The translations under genes and the position numbers were made by a program. The notes beneath the pieces are model-generated. The model made no database searches. It was not told the DNA's origin and saw nothing but the letters and a program-made list of their open reading frames with translations. From Bacteroidota bacterium (GTDB lineage: Bacteria; Bacteroidota; Bacteroidia; Chitinophagales; Chitinophagaceae): a stretch of DNA of 64,000 nucleotides. Shown piece after piece: positions 1 to 9,221 of this stretch (position 1 is its first letter; each line of letters opens with the position of its first letter). Location of the stretch: NCBI GenBank assembly GCA_018266775.1, contig JAFDZS010000011.1:503245-567244 (forward strand), given 5' to 3'.

Positions 1-1193
1 GCCAAACCTCCAACCTGTACGCTGTTATATCCTTTACTTACACTAACCTGCTTGGCACATACCACCTGGCCGGTGATGCTTACAATTTTCATTTCAGCAA
101 TTCCTGAAGTATTAGCAATAAAACCAGCAGTTAGTGTTTCAACAAATGGGTTAGGGCTAACCTGCATTTTTGTTTCAGCAATTGCGCCCAGTTTAACCAC
201 CAGTGTGTTGGTATAAGTAAATTTGTCGTTATTATCCACTTGTTTTAACCTGTAGTAAACGGTATTGTTGGCCAGCAATTCCTTACCATTATCTTTAAAC
301 ATGTAGTTCTTTTGTGTACCATTGGCAAAACCGTCCAGTACTAACCCTACAGTGGAGAAATGAGTACCATCAAAAGACCTTTCCACTTCAAAATGATTAT
401 TGTTGATTTCATTTTCTGTAGTCCATTTAAGGATCACATTTTTATCAATGGCATTCGCATCAAAAGAAACATAGTTTACAGGGAGGATGGGAATAGTTGG
501 CATGGTAATCTGCTGGAAAAAACCACAAGCATATCTTTCCTGAACGGTAAAGTTATTATCGGTGATACATCCGATCCTTATTTCATTTACTGAATTTGAA
601 TTGGCATATCCAAAGTTGATATTCGTTTTCCATGCCGAGGTATCGATGTTAGGGAAGTTAGTATAGGGTGCAGTAGCCTGAACAAAGTTGCCGCTTGTAG
701 ATTGCACTGTCAATACGCTCAAAGGTCCTACTGTAACTGCGTTGGAATTTTTAGCAGCAACCATTTCCCTTACGTGTGCGCCATCGCCATCAACATCTAT
801 AAATGACAATTGAAAACAATTGAACGAATGGCTGGAGCCATCAGTGTTTTTAAAATCAACCTTAAAACTCATATAAGATGTAGAAGCGCCCATCGTAGTA
901 GGCGTTTTAACAATAGGTTGCCAGGCACCATTATAACCCATAGTACTATCATCAATATTAGTAAGTGTGGCACCACCGGTAGTACCTGTAATGGTTACAA
1001 AGGCATCTACCCCGGAAGTAACGTTAGCAAATTTGTATTGCGCATTAACCTGGTTGGCAGCGCCACTAACCAATACGGGATGTTGCCAAACCATAGCAGG
1101 AGCAATACATTGTGCTGAAGTAAAAAGAGAAATTAAAGTGAAGGCCGAAGCGCAAGCCAATACTTTACACAGTGATGTAAAATTAGTTTTCAT
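1..1193 (-). CDS. Secreted protein with start of a type IX (Por) sorting domain, C-terminus cut by window edge
   Basis: ATG at 1193 opens a frame that stays open to base 1, giving about 397 codons with the end outside the window. Residues 1-27 are a signal peptide (KTNF, a hydrophobic run, then FTSAQC). The middle is a beta-rich exported region with no enzyme motif I recognise. Residues near 240-275 (VNYVSFDA, then LKWTTENEINNNHFEVERS) are the segment that typically precedes the sorting domain in Bacteroidota cargo proteins. From about residue 344 VSPNPF begins a type A sorting domain; its last strand is missing. By family knowledge such proteins cross the outer membrane through the T9SS and end at the surface or outside. 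Function of the cargo part is unknown. Confidence 0.85.
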   Translation of the reverse strand, partial: MKTNFTSLCKVLACASAFTLISLFTSAQCIAPAMVWQHPVLVSGAANQVNAQYKFANVTSGVDAFVTITGTTGGATLTNIDDSTMGYNGAWQPIVKTPTTMGASTSYMSFKVDFKNTDGSSHSFNCFQLSFIDVDGDGAHVREMVAAKNSNAVTVGPLSVLTVQSTSGNFVQATAPYTNFPNIDTSAWKTNINFGYANSNSVNEIRIGCITDNNFTVQERYACGFFQQITMPTIPILPVNYVSFDANAIDKNVILKWTTENEINNNHFEVERSFDGTHFSTVGLVLDGFANGTQKNYMFKDNGKELLANNTVYYRLKQVDNNDKFTYTNTLVVKLGAIAETKMQVSPNPFVETLTAGFIANTSGIAEMKIVSITGQVVCAKQVSVSKGYNSVQVGGL

Positions 1194-1347
1194 TTTTCTT
1201 GAGTTTGAGTGTTTCAGAGATTTACTTTCCAAGAGTAGACAGTTACTTTTTACTGCCTGAACCTGGGATGGTTCTTAAGAGGAGCATTGGGCTTCGGATC
1301 AGAAAAAACAAATAACCGAGGTAGCGTGGTCATTTATAATTTCATCA

Positions 1348-1378
1348 CAAACATAGAAAGCTTTTTCGGAAACCGCAA
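1348..1378 (-). promoter_or_regulatory. Bacteroidota-type promoter for the T9SS cargo gene
   Basis: On the minus strand TTG (1378-1376) is followed after exactly 20 bases by TATGTTTG (1355-1348). This matches the Bacteroidota sigma-ABfr consensus TTG-N19-21-TAnnTTTG. It predicts a transcript start near 1341 and a leader of about 150 bases before the ATG at 1193. Confidence 0.6.
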
Positions 1379-2250
1379 GTTTTACGAACCGTAAATTTAC
1401 GGGCATTTGAGGATAAATACGTTTTTGGGCATTTTGTTTAAGAATTTCTACCTATTTAAGCATAGAGTATTGAAGAAAATTCAATATTTGAACCATAAAA
1501 TTTTCGAAAACTTTTAATTTATACTGTTTTCTTAGATTACTTGTGAGATACTGCAGTTTTTTATCATGCGTTTTAGCACAGCAAAAATACCTCCTTAAAA
1601 TAAGGGGACTCAAAAGTGCTTTTACGACATATGGCGTTTTTTCACTTGTTGAAAAACAGCCAGCAGAAATGCAGGCTGGAAAATCACATTTATCATATTA
1701 AGGAAATGGTTATTTAATTCGGTTGCAGAAATCTGCCATTATTTCACTATCTTTAAACACCCAACCAAGCAACCGATGTTATTATAAAAACCCGGTTTTG
1801 ACCAGTTCTTATTTTTCCCAGGACGTTGACCTATGCGCTTAATCGAATTATTTCATTTTTGTGTCCAGAAATATAAAGAAAAGGCTGCAAGGGAGCTTTT
1901 ATACGAAATTTATATTGATATAAATAATATAAAACACTAATTATGAAACTATTAATTTATATCATTACTCTAAAAATGACTAATCCTGTACTTTCAGTAA
2001 TTTGAGTCTATTTTTCAAACTTTTTGCCTTAATTAATAAAATAAATAATCAACATAAAACACTTATTATCAATATTAAACAATAATTTTATATTCCTAAA
2101 AAATATAGTTCATTTACGACACAATCATTTCGCCATTAAATCATAACTTTCCTAAAATCATTAGCATAATTTTAGTACCGGGTTCAGGTAATTATATCCC
2201 AAATTTTACCTTATTTTGTACCCACATTATTTACCGCTTATTTTTCATCA
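1379..2250. other. AT-rich intergenic stretch, no gene seen
   Basis: About 870 bases between two divergent genes. It is clearly richer in A and T than the flanking genes, with long runs such as around 1900-2130. I see no ORF with coding character, tRNA, strong hairpin or tandem repeat. It must contain the promoter of the lipoprotein gene at 2251, but no convincing TAnnTTTG box could be fixed there. Confidence 0.5.
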
Positions 2251-2709
2251 ATGCCCATTAAATTCTCCCCGCTCCTTTTCGTCTTTTTTGGATTTTGTAT
2301 TATTGCGTCATCCTGTCAGGAACCCAAAGAATTGGAATACCGGGATTTCAAAAATCTGAGTGTTCCAAAATTGGGCTTCTCCACCTCCACTTTTACGGTT
2401 GACCTGGTTTATTTTAACCCCAACAATTTTGGTTTGCAGCTCCGCAGAACTGACTTAGATATTTATATCGACAGTAATTATTTAGGGCATACCACCCAGG
2501 AATTCCAGATTACGATACCCCGAAAAGGGGAATTTACGATACCCCTGAGCATTGATGTGGATATGAAAAATGCGTATAAAAACGCCATGCCTGCCCTTTT
2601 AGGTAAGGAGGTTTTGGTAAAAGTAATCGGGAAAGTGAAGGTGGGAAAGGCTAATGTATATAAAAGCTTTAATGTAAATTACCAGGGTATGCAGAAATTT
2701 TCCCTTTGA
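2251..2709 (+). CDS. LEA14-like (WHy domain) lipoprotein
   Basis: 152 residues. The N-terminus is a lipoprotein signal peptide ending IIASSC, so Cys22 should be lipidated and the protein membrane anchored. The rest (about 33-150) fits the late-embryogenesis-abundant type 2 fold: a VDLVYFNPNNFGLQLRR strand pair, then an IPLSIDVDM strand and a final KVKVGKANVYKSFNVNY strand. The FNPN motif is characteristic of the family. The molecular role in bacteria is not established. It is a single gene, followed by a bidirectional terminator shared with the convergent HMA gene. Confidence 0.7.
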   Translation: MPIKFSPLLFVFFGFCIIASSCQEPKELEYRDFKNLSVPKLGFSTSTFTVDLVYFNPNNFGLQLRRTDLDIYIDSNYLGHTTQEFQITIPRKGEFTIPLSIDVDMKNAYKNAMPALLGKEVLVKVIGKVKVGKANVYKSFNVNYQGMQKFSL

Positions 2710-2737
2710 TTTTAATGTTTGTATTTACAAAACGGCA

Positions 2738-2771
2738 TAAAAAAGCACCGGTTCAATCGGTGCTTTTTTTA
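2738..2771. terminator. Bidirectional rho-independent terminator
   Basis: GCACCG and CGGTGC arms around a GTTCAAT loop, with AAAAAA on the left and TTTTTTT on the right. It lies between two convergent genes and can serve both. Confidence 0.85.
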
Positions 2772-2777
2772 TCAGGT

Positions 2778-3158
2778 TTACTCTTTTTTATCATCCTTTT
2801 TGGGCGGTGCCGGGGTGGCGGCAGGTTTCTTACAACAGGGTGGCAGTCGCTTATAAGCATATTCTTCTGCTTCAATATCGTCTGCATCAAAGCCTAAATT
2901 AGCTATCGCCGTCTTAATTGTTTCTTTATCGGTGCGGTCGGTCAGCCAGGTTACGGTAGCCGTTTTTCTTTTCAGGTCCACTTTAATGGACGTAACGCCT
3001 TCCGTTTTGCTCATGAAAAATTCAATCTGATCCTTACACTTATCGCAGTTTTGCAGCGTAGGGAGCGTGATCACTGCCTTATCCGCTGTTTTGGCCTGCG
3101 CCTTTATACCGTTTGCTGCCACCAAAACAAAAGCGGCAATGGTAAATAGTTGTTTCAT
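2778..3158 (-). CDS. Exported heavy-metal-associated (HMA) domain protein with LPPCC tail
   Basis: 126 residues with a signal peptide (1-20, ending IKAQ). One HMA domain spans about 27-95, with the metal-binding CxxC as C38 and C41 in NCDKCK and the usual beta-alpha-beta pattern. Residues 105-109 (LPPCC) form a second cysteine pair, followed by a Pro/Lys-rich tail. HMA domains carry Cu(I) or other soft metals; this one should sit in the periplasm. The same HMA plus LPxCC arrangement is the N-terminus of the TonB receptor at 43473. Monocistronic by position, 21 bases after pyrE. Confidence 0.8.
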   Translation of the reverse strand: MKQLFTIAAFVLVAANGIKAQAKTADKAVITLPTLQNCDKCKDQIEFFMSKTEGVTSIKVDLKRKTATVTWLTDRTDKETIKTAIANLGFDADDIEAEEYAYKRLPPCCKKPAATPAPPKKDDKKE

Positions 3159-3179
3159 TGTATAGATTTTGTTTTAAAG

Positions 3180-3815
3180 TTATTCATTCCCTGTCCAATT
3201 CGCAGGATCGGTACTCCAATTTAACAAGGTTTTTTGCTGTTCCTGTGTCACAATGCCCTTTTCGATGGCTAATGATATTAATGTTGGGTAATTGGTTAAC
3301 GACCGGTATGGAATGCCTGCAGACTGAAACGCCTGGTCAGCAACAGGAAAACCATACGTAAAAATAGATACCATTCCTGTTACTTCCACTCCAACAGCTT
3401 TCAGCACATCACAAACCTGTAAACTGCTTTTACCGGTAGAGATCAGGTCTTCAATAACCACTACCTTCTGCCCTTTTTCAAGATTGCCTTCCACCTGGTT
3501 ACCCAATCCATGTTCTTTGGGTTTTGGGCGCACATATACATAAGGCAGCTTTAACTGGTCGGCAGCCATGGCGCCCCAGGCAATTCCCGCAGTGGCCACC
3601 CCTGCCAGCACATCTGCTTCAGGAAATTGTTCGAACAGAACACTGCACATTTCGCTTTTAATAAAATCCCTGATGAAAGGATAAGATAACACTTTCCGGT
3701 TATCACAGTAGATGGGGCTTTTCCAACCGCTGGCCCATGTAAATGGTTGTTGCGGACTTAATTTTATTGCGTTAATTTGTAAGAGCTTTTCAGCAACAGC
3801 TTTTTCGTTTGTCAT
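3180..3815 (-). CDS. pyrE: Orotate phosphoribosyltransferase
   Basis: 211 residues, usual length for PyrE. It transfers the phosphoribosyl group of PRPP to orotate, the fifth step of UMP synthesis. The PRPP-binding motif is seen as VVVIEDLISTGKSSL near 118-132, and the N-terminal FTWASGWKSPIYCD and YVRPKPKEHG segments are typical. pyrB and pyrR lie 2-3 kb away on the same strand with other genes between, so the pathway is loosely grouped, not one compact operon. Start ATG at 3815. Confidence 0.93.
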   Translation of the reverse strand: MTNEKAVAEKLLQINAIKLSPQQPFTWASGWKSPIYCDNRKVLSYPFIRDFIKSEMCSVLFEQFPEADVLAGVATAGIAWGAMAADQLKLPYVYVRPKPKEHGLGNQVEGNLEKGQKVVVIEDLISTGKSSLQVCDVLKAVGVEVTGMVSIFTYGFPVADQAFQSAGIPYRSLTNYPTLISLAIEKGIVTQEQQKTLLNWSTDPANWTGNE

Positions 3816-3858
3816 GCTGCAAAAATGAATTCAGAATTCTGAAATTTGAAATATTATT

Positions 3859-4488
3859 ATGCACATCAAGATATATTTTGACGATAAACCGGTGTACCTC
3901 TGCGATACCATTACGAAAGAGCTAAATGAAATTTTGCATCATCCCGATGCTGTTTTTATTGATGAATTTTCAACACCAGCCATTAATTCACTATTGCACG
4001 AAATAAAGAAGCCCGATTTTCATGCAGGCGTTATCCTTAATACAGATCTTGAGGCGCTGAAAAAATCTTTCTTTAAACATTTCACCATTATAGAAGCTGC
4101 AGGCGGAGTAGTACAAAACAGTAAAAAGGAATTGCTCTTTATTCACCGCCTGGGCAAATGGGATTTACCCAAGGGAAAAATGGAAAAAAAAGAAAAGGCT
4201 GATGCCTGCGCCATAAGGGAAGTGGAGGAAGAAACAGGTGTAAAACAACTGAAATTAAAAAAGAAGGTTGGCGAGACTTATCATACCTATGATGATTTTG
4301 GCAAGCATATTCTGAAGATTACTTATTGGTTTTATATGACCTGCCCTGCCGCCCAACAATTGGTTCCGCAAACAGAAGAAAACATCAGCGCTGTGAAATG
4401 GATTGCCACAAAAGATATTAAAGAGCCTGTTGCCAATACCTATCCTTCTATTAAAGATATTCTTGCTACTTTTTTTGATGCACCGTAG
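3859..4488 (+). CDS. NUDIX hydrolase
   Basis: 209 residues. A complete NUDIX box is present: G-x5-E, seven residues, then REVEEETGV (about 110-133). Such enzymes hydrolyse nucleoside diphosphates linked to another group; the substrate is not predictable. The first 85 residues are an extra N-terminal domain (MHIKIYFDDKPVYLCD...) often found ahead of the NUDIX domain in Bacteroidota. The TAG stop codon (4486-4488) is also the first three bases of a REP-like palindrome. Confidence 0.85.
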   Translation: MHIKIYFDDKPVYLCDTITKELNEILHHPDAVFIDEFSTPAINSLLHEIKKPDFHAGVILNTDLEALKKSFFKHFTIIEAAGGVVQNSKKELLFIHRLGKWDLPKGKMEKKEKADACAIREVEEETGVKQLKLKKKVGETYHTYDDFGKHILKITYWFYMTCPAAQQLVPQTEENISAVKWIATKDIKEPVANTYPSIKDILATFFDAP

Positions 4489-4510
4489 AAACACGCCAAA
4501 GGCGTGTTCA
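4485..4510 (+). repeat. REP-like palindrome, copy a (GTAG type)
   Basis: GTAG followed by AACACGCC-AAA-GGCGTGTT. The TAG is the stop codon of the NUDIX gene. One of five copies in the window; this one is single and has A where the others have G just after TAG. Confidence 0.75.
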
Positions 4511-4544
4511 TCATCAATCTGTATTTTTAGCAGACAGAAGCTTG

Positions 4545-4970
4545 TTATTTTTTCAGGATCGCCACCGTTAACCTGCTTACACAAACCAATTTTTCTTTTT
4601 CATCATGAATTTTAATATCCCACACATGTGTAGAACTGCCGAGGTGTAATGGAGTACAGGTAGCTATTACATTTCCTTCGCGGACACCACGTACATGATT
4701 AGCATTTATTTCAAGGCCAACACAAAGAAAAGCGGAAGTGTCTATCACATAATGTGATGCTATGCTGCCAATCGTTTCGGCCAATGCACAACTGGCACCA
4801 CCATGCAATAAACCATAGGGTTGTTTGGTACGATGATCTACCGGCATACGCATCTTCAGGTAATCTTCACCAACGGCCACCCATTCCATACCCAGGTGTT
4901 CGCCCATCGTTCCGGGGCCAAGCGGCACCATTTCAGTAATTGAAAGTGATGGGTTAAACCAGATTGCCAT
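4545..4970 (-). CDS. Hotdog-fold thioesterase (PaaI / DHNA-CoA hydrolase family)
   Basis: 141 residues. The hotdog signature is seen in YGLLHGGASCALAETIGS (about 52-69), with the conserved HGG and Glu of the PaaI/MenI-like group. It should release free acid from a small acyl-CoA, possibly 1,4-dihydroxy-2-naphthoyl-CoA in menaquinone synthesis, but the sequence alone does not fix the substrate. Its ATG overlaps the coaD stop codon (TAATG), so the two are translationally coupled and form an operon. Confidence 0.82.
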   Translation of the reverse strand: MAIWFNPSLSITEMVPLGPGTMGEHLGMEWVAVGEDYLKMRMPVDHRTKQPYGLLHGGASCALAETIGSIASHYVIDTSAFLCVGLEINANHVRGVREGNVIATCTPLHLGSSTHVWDIKIHDEKEKLVCVSRLTVAILKK

Positions 4971-5449
4971 TAGTGTATTGCCGTTTTAATGGAGCTGTTT
5001 ACGGGTTCGGGAAGGAATTGCGATACATCTCCGCCATTTCTCAATACATCCCTCACCAATGTAGAAGCTACTGATGTAAATTGGGGTAAACAGGTTAAAA
5101 ATATTGTTTCCACATGCCCGTCAAGGCTGCGGTTCATATCTGCAATCGCTTTTTCATATTCAAAGTCGTTCACGTAGCGGATACCCCTGAGGATGAAGTT
5201 TGCGCCAACCGTTTTGCAGCATTCCACTGTTAACCCATCGTACACCACTGCCTCCACTTTAGGATTGCCTTTATAAATTTCCCGTAGCCATTTTACTCTT
5301 TGTTCTTCGGAGAACATGGGTGCTTTGTTCACGTTCCGGCCAATGCCCACCACCAGTTTATCAAACAAAGGCAATGCCCTGTCGATAATGTCAATATGCC
5401 CTAATGTTACAGGATCGAATGTGCCGGGAAATAAACAGATGCGTGACAT
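4970..5449 (-). CDS. coaD: Phosphopantetheine adenylyltransferase
   Basis: 159 residues, the normal size. It converts 4'-phosphopantetheine and ATP to dephospho-CoA, the penultimate step of CoA synthesis. The nucleotidyltransferase motif TxGH is seen in PGTFDPVTLGHIDII at the N-terminus, and FTSVASTLVRD near 123-133 is the C-terminal substrate loop. It overlaps the thioesterase gene by one base. Confidence 0.95.
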   Translation of the reverse strand: MSRICLFPGTFDPVTLGHIDIIDRALPLFDKLVVGIGRNVNKAPMFSEEQRVKWLREIYKGNPKVEAVVYDGLTVECCKTVGANFILRGIRYVNDFEYEKAIADMNRSLDGHVETIFLTCLPQFTSVASTLVRDVLRNGGDVSQFLPEPVNSSIKTAIH

Positions 5450-5463
5450 ATTATGGGATGATT

Positions 5464-5512
5464 GGTTTATGGTAAATGATCAATCGTGAATCGTCAATTG
5501 TCAATGATGAAC
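5464..5512. repeat. Degenerate heptamer repeat array H1
   Basis: Between coaD and pyrB: successive variants of TCAATCG, TGAATCG, TCAATTG and TCAATGA in 7-base steps. Same family as the arrays near 6.5, 11.1, 28.0 and 62.7 kb. Confidence 0.55.
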
Positions 5513-5528
5513 AAGAACGGTATTTTCA

Positions 5529-6464
5529 TTAATTAGCCGTTGGTTTTGCACCGGACAACAAATATAAGACTGCCATTCGGACTGCCACGCCATTTTCCAC
5601 CTGCTGCAGAATGATGGAATGCGTTCCATCGGCCACATCGCTATCCAGCTCCACGCCACGGTTAATTGGTCCGGGGTGCATAACAACAATCTCTTTGTTC
5701 AAACTATCCAGTAATTTTTTACTGACACCATAAGCCAGGTTATATTCACGAAGTGAAGAAAATAATACCTGGTTCTGTCTTTCCAACTGAATACGTAATA
5801 CATTGGCCACATCGCACCATTGCAATGCTTTTTTCAGGTTGTATTCTACTTTTACGTTCAATGCTTCTGCAATATATTTGGGAATAAGCGTTGGAGGGCC
5901 AGCCACCATTACTTCTGCGCCCATTTTATTCAACAGGTAAATATTACTGAGTGCCACACGGGAATGCATAATGTCTCCAATCAATACTACTTTCTTTCCT
6001 TCCAAAGTACCTAATGACTCTTTGATAGAAAATGCATCCAGCAAGGCCTGTGTGGGATGTTCATTAATGCCGTCTCCTGCATTTACTATTGCTGCCGGTA
6101 TATGTTTGGCCAGGAAGTGTGGGGCACCGCTGGCGCTGTGCCGCATTACCACCATATCCACTTTCATGCTCAGGATATTATTTACCGTATCCAGCAAAGT
6201 TTCTCCTTTTGCAGCAGATGAACCTGATGCTGTGAAATTGATGGTGTCTGCACTTAATCTCTTTTCCGCCAGTTCAAAAGATATTCTTGTACGGGTGCTG
6301 TTTTCATAAAACAGGTTTACAATGGTGATGTCCCTTAGCGACGGAACCTTTTTGATTTGTCTTTGTAATACCCCTTTAAATTCAGTTGCGGTAGATAAAA
6401 TAGTGGAAATGTCCTGAGGAGTGAGATCTTTAATGCCGAGCAGATGTTTTGTCGAGAGTTGCAT
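5529..6464 (-). CDS. pyrB: Aspartate carbamoyltransferase catalytic chain
   Basis: 311 residues. It forms carbamoyl-aspartate, the committed step of pyrimidine synthesis. The carbamoyl phosphate motif STRTR is at 56-60 and the HPTQALLD motif near 137-144; the aspartate-binding half ends normally. It is downstream of pyrR with about 176 bases between, and those bases hold inverted heptamer-repeat arrays. No pyrI regulatory chain is seen next to it. Confidence 0.95.
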   Translation of the reverse strand: MQLSTKHLLGIKDLTPQDISTILSTATEFKGVLQRQIKKVPSLRDITIVNLFYENSTRTRISFELAEKRLSADTINFTASGSSAAKGETLLDTVNNILSMKVDMVVMRHSASGAPHFLAKHIPAAIVNAGDGINEHPTQALLDAFSIKESLGTLEGKKVVLIGDIMHSRVALSNIYLLNKMGAEVMVAGPPTLIPKYIAEALNVKVEYNLKKALQWCDVANVLRIQLERQNQVLFSSLREYNLAYGVSKKLLDSLNKEIVVMHPGPINRGVELDSDVADGTHSIILQQVENGVAVRMAVLYLLSGAKPTAN

Positions 6465-6510
6465 TAAGCTGCGAAGTTAAAGGTTTGAACCAGATTACGC
6501 AAAAAATTGT

Positions 6511-6643
6511 GGTGGATGTGAATGGGCAATGGTGAATGGTCAATAGCTACTCTCCACATACATAAAAGTTATTCTTATTTCGGAAAATGCTTCAAAAACT
6601 ACACCTGATCAATTATCCATTGTTCACTATCAATTGTCCATTA
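6511..6643. repeat. Inverted pair of heptamer repeat arrays H2 in the pyrR-pyrB spacer
   Basis: Left arm 6511-6550 runs GTGAATG, GGCAATG, GTGAATG, GTCAATA; right arm 6607-6643 runs the complementary way (CAATTATCCATTG, TCAATTGTCCATTAA) and includes the pyrR stop codon. Transcribed, the arms could pair loosely. Confidence 0.55.
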
Positions 6644-7150
6644 ATACAAAACCACTTCTTCCCTTTCCCACTCTACTTTCACCTTTTGTGAAGTAATGGT
6701 GTCAATCGCTTTGCCGCAATAATCCGGTTGAATAGGCAGTTCCCGGTTAAAACGCCGGTCGACTAAAACACATAGTTCCACTTTTTGGGGGCGGCCAAAA
6801 TCCTGCAATGCATCCAATGCAGCACGGATGGTTCTTCCGGTGTATAAAACATCATCAATTAATACCACTTTTTTGCCTTCAATAGAAAATGTGATATCTG
6901 TTTTATTGGCTACGTGTAATTCATTACGGATATCGTCGCGGTAAAAAGTGATGTCGAGCACACCGTATTGTACTTTATCCTCCGGGTTTAACTGCCTTAT
7001 TGTTTCAATGATCTTATCGCTCACTTTTACACCACGTGGCTGCAGTCCGATAAAAACAGTTTGATTTAAATCGGGTTCGTTCTCCAGCAGTTGATGCGAT
7101 AACCGTTGCAGGGTAAGCTGTAATTGCTGTTTGTCTAAAATGATTTTCAA
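6641..7150 (-). CDS. pyrR: PyrR-family uracil phosphoribosyltransferase / pyrimidine regulator
   Basis: 169 residues. The PRPP-binding loop is VVLIDDVLYTGRTIRAALDAL (about 93-113), which is diagnostic of PyrR. In Firmicutes PyrR binds pyr mRNA and also has uracil phosphoribosyltransferase activity; whether it regulates in this phylum is not shown here, and no anti-terminator structure was recognised. The frame has no ATG at its beginning: it starts with TTG at 7150 (KIILDKQQLQ), and no upstream in-frame ATG exists before a stop, so TTG is the probable start. Confidence 0.88.
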   Translation of the reverse strand: MKIILDKQQLQLTLQRLSHQLLENEPDLNQTVFIGLQPRGVKVSDKIIETIRQLNPEDKVQYGVLDITFYRDDIRNELHVANKTDITFSIEGKKVVLIDDVLYTGRTIRAALDALQDFGRPQKVELCVLVDRRFNRELPIQPDYCGKAIDTITSQKVKVEWEREEVVLY

Positions 7151-7192
7151 AATGCAAAAATTTTCAAGGCGAATTTATCTGATATTGCTTAA

Positions 7193-7224
7193 TAAAAAAA
7201 GTCCTGCTTTGCAGCAGGACTCTT
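7193..7224 (-). terminator. Rho-independent terminator after pruA
   Basis: On the minus strand AGTCCTGCT-GCAA-AGCAGGACT is followed by TTTTTTT. It lies 5 bases after the pyrroline-5-carboxylate dehydrogenase stop codon. Confidence 0.9.
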
Positions 7225-7228
7225 TAAG

Positions 7229-8863
7229 TTATTTTTCCTGTAAGAAAGGATACCTGTAATCTGTTGGCGGATTAAATGTTTCTTTAATCGTTCTGGCACT
7301 TAACCAGCGGTATAAATTCAGTATTGAACCGGCTTTATCGTTAGTACCGCTCGCTCTTGCACCGCCAAATGGTTGTTGGCCTACAACTGCACCTGTTGGT
7401 TTATCATTAATATAAAAATTACCTGCACTGTTGCGTAATTTATTGGTGGCCAATTCCACTGCGTAACGGTCATGGGCAATTACAGCGCCGGTGAGTGCGT
7501 AAGGAGAAGTACTGTCAACCAGTTTTAATGTATCTTCAAATTTATCGGCATCATAAACGTAAATAGTTAATACCGGGCCAAACAGTTCTTCGCACATGGT
7601 TACATATTTGGGATCGGCAGCTTCTATCACCGTGGGTTCAATAAAGTACCCTTTGGATTTATCGCAGTTGCCGCCGGCAATAATTTTTGCACCACTGCCT
7701 CTTTTCTTTGCAGCATTGATATACGCTTCCAGTTTGTCAAAGCTTTTTTCATCTATCACTGCATTAATAAAATTGGTAAAATCTTCCACAGTGCCCATCT
7801 TCATTGTTGCCATTGCAGCAATCAATTTCTTCTTTACTTCTGTTGCGATATTAGAAGGAATGTATGCTCTTGATGCTGCGCTGCATTTTTGCCCCTGGTA
7901 TTCAAAAGCACCACGTGCTAATGCAGTTACAACTACATCAGGATCGGCAGATTTATGTGCGAGTACAAAATCTTTACCACCAGTCTCACCCACTATTCTT
8001 GGGTAAGAACGGTACATACTCATGTTGGCGCCAATCGTTTTCCACATATAATTGAATACACCTGTGCTTCCAGTAAAATGAATGCCGGCAAAATCAGGAT
8101 GATTAAAGATCACACTGCCCGCTGTTGGCCCGTCAACAAAAACTAAATTAATCACACCATCAGGCAAGCCTGCTTCTTTTAAAATACGCATGAACATTTG
8201 TGCACTGAACACTTGCGTGTTGGCACATTTCCACACCACAGTATTACCACACATTGCGGCTGAAGTTGGCAGGTTGCCGCCAATGGCGGTAAAGTTGAAT
8301 GGCGTTAATGCAAACACAAATCCTTCCAATGGGCGGTACTCAAGCCGGTTGTACATACCCGGACCGCTGATTGGTTGCTGACGATAAATTTCGCTGAGAA
8401 AATGAACGTTGAAACGGAGAAAATCGATGATCTCACAGGCACTGTCAATTTCTGCCTGGAAAACATTTTTACTTTGCCCCAGCATGGTAGTACCATTCAT
8501 ATAAGGGCGGTATTTGGTGGCAATAAGATCGGCAGCTTTTAAGAATATATTCGCCCGGTTTTCCCAACTCATGGCCGCCCATTTGTCTTTTGCTTTTAAT
8601 GCGGCTGCAATGGCTTTTTTAACGTGGCTGGCATCGCCTTCATTAAAATACCCGAGTACATGTTTGTGTTCATGTGGTGGCCTGATGGCTACTTTCTTAT
8701 TCGTACGCACTTCTTCTGCACCAATGTACATCGGTACATCAATGGTGGAATTTTTTAATTCTTTCAACACCGCTTTTAATGCTGATTTTTCTTTGGAGCC
8801 CGGAGTATAATTTAATACTGGCTCATTGGCTGGCAAGGGATAGTAAAAATCTCCGAATTGCAT
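7229..8863 (-). CDS. pruA: L-glutamate gamma-semialdehyde (1-pyrroline-5-carboxylate) dehydrogenase
   Basis: 544 residues, the usual length of the monofunctional enzyme. It oxidises glutamate semialdehyde to glutamate with NAD, the second step of proline breakdown. The aldehyde dehydrogenase active site is complete: Glu in VGETGGKDF and Cys in YQGQKCSAASRAYIP; the C-terminal QQPFGGARASGTNDKAG is typical of the type 1 family. No proline dehydrogenase gene lies adjacent. It has its own terminator. Confidence 0.95.
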   Translation of the reverse strand: MQFGDFYYPLPANEPVLNYTPGSKEKSALKAVLKELKNSTIDVPMYIGAEEVRTNKKVAIRPPHEHKHVLGYFNEGDASHVKKAIAAALKAKDKWAAMSWENRANIFLKAADLIATKYRPYMNGTTMLGQSKNVFQAEIDSACEIIDFLRFNVHFLSEIYRQQPISGPGMYNRLEYRPLEGFVFALTPFNFTAIGGNLPTSAAMCGNTVVWKCANTQVFSAQMFMRILKEAGLPDGVINLVFVDGPTAGSVIFNHPDFAGIHFTGSTGVFNYMWKTIGANMSMYRSYPRIVGETGGKDFVLAHKSADPDVVVTALARGAFEYQGQKCSAASRAYIPSNIATEVKKKLIAAMATMKMGTVEDFTNFINAVIDEKSFDKLEAYINAAKKRGSGAKIIAGGNCDKSKGYFIEPTVIEAADPKYVTMCEELFGPVLTIYVYDADKFEDTLKLVDSTSPYALTGAVIAHDRYAVELATNKLRNSAGNFYINDKPTGAVVGQQPFGGARASGTNDKAGSILNLYRWLSARTIKETFNPPTDYRYPFLQEK

Positions 8864-9221
8864 ATCGTTGAGTTTAGTAGTTTAATTGGATGCAAAGATA
8901 GCTGAATTTAGATTGACTGGAAATGTTGCATAATAGAATACCGGTTACCATCCGGTAAATCAACTACCTGAACAAATTCAGCCATTGCATATTTTTTACT
9001 TAGATTTACTGAATGACATTGGCCTTATGAACAGCGACCATAAAGCTTTATTCTTCGGTCATTAACCAAAAAATAAGCAAACTGCTCACATTTTTTTATA
9101 CCGCAACTACAAAATAACTTATACTGCTGCAGCCTCGTCAAAAATTTATATTGAACATAAGTGAGTAATTTTTGAAAACACCGCTGTTTTTAGGGCGCTG
9201 ATAATTACCACCCATTTTATT
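8864..9221. other. Intergenic spacer, nothing recognised
   Basis: 358 bases between the dehydrogenase start and the methyltransferase stop. No ORF, repeat family or clear terminator was found. It should hold the dehydrogenase promoter near 8870-8930, but no full consensus was seen. Confidence 0.4.

Noticed and set aside
1379..2250. A hidden small RNA or small gene in the AT-rich spacer
   Set aside because: No hairpin with a T run, promoter-terminator pair or coding pattern could be supported by eye.
6465..6640. PyrR-type attenuator in the pyrR-pyrB spacer
   Set aside because: No conserved PyrR-binding loop or terminator/anti-terminator pair was found; the spacer is explained by heptamer repeats.
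7596..8006. 136-residue ORF on the plus strand opposite pruA
   Set aside because: It is antisense to a clearly real dehydrogenase gene and its sequence (long hydrophobic, Ser/Ala-rich) is what the complement of that gene gives.
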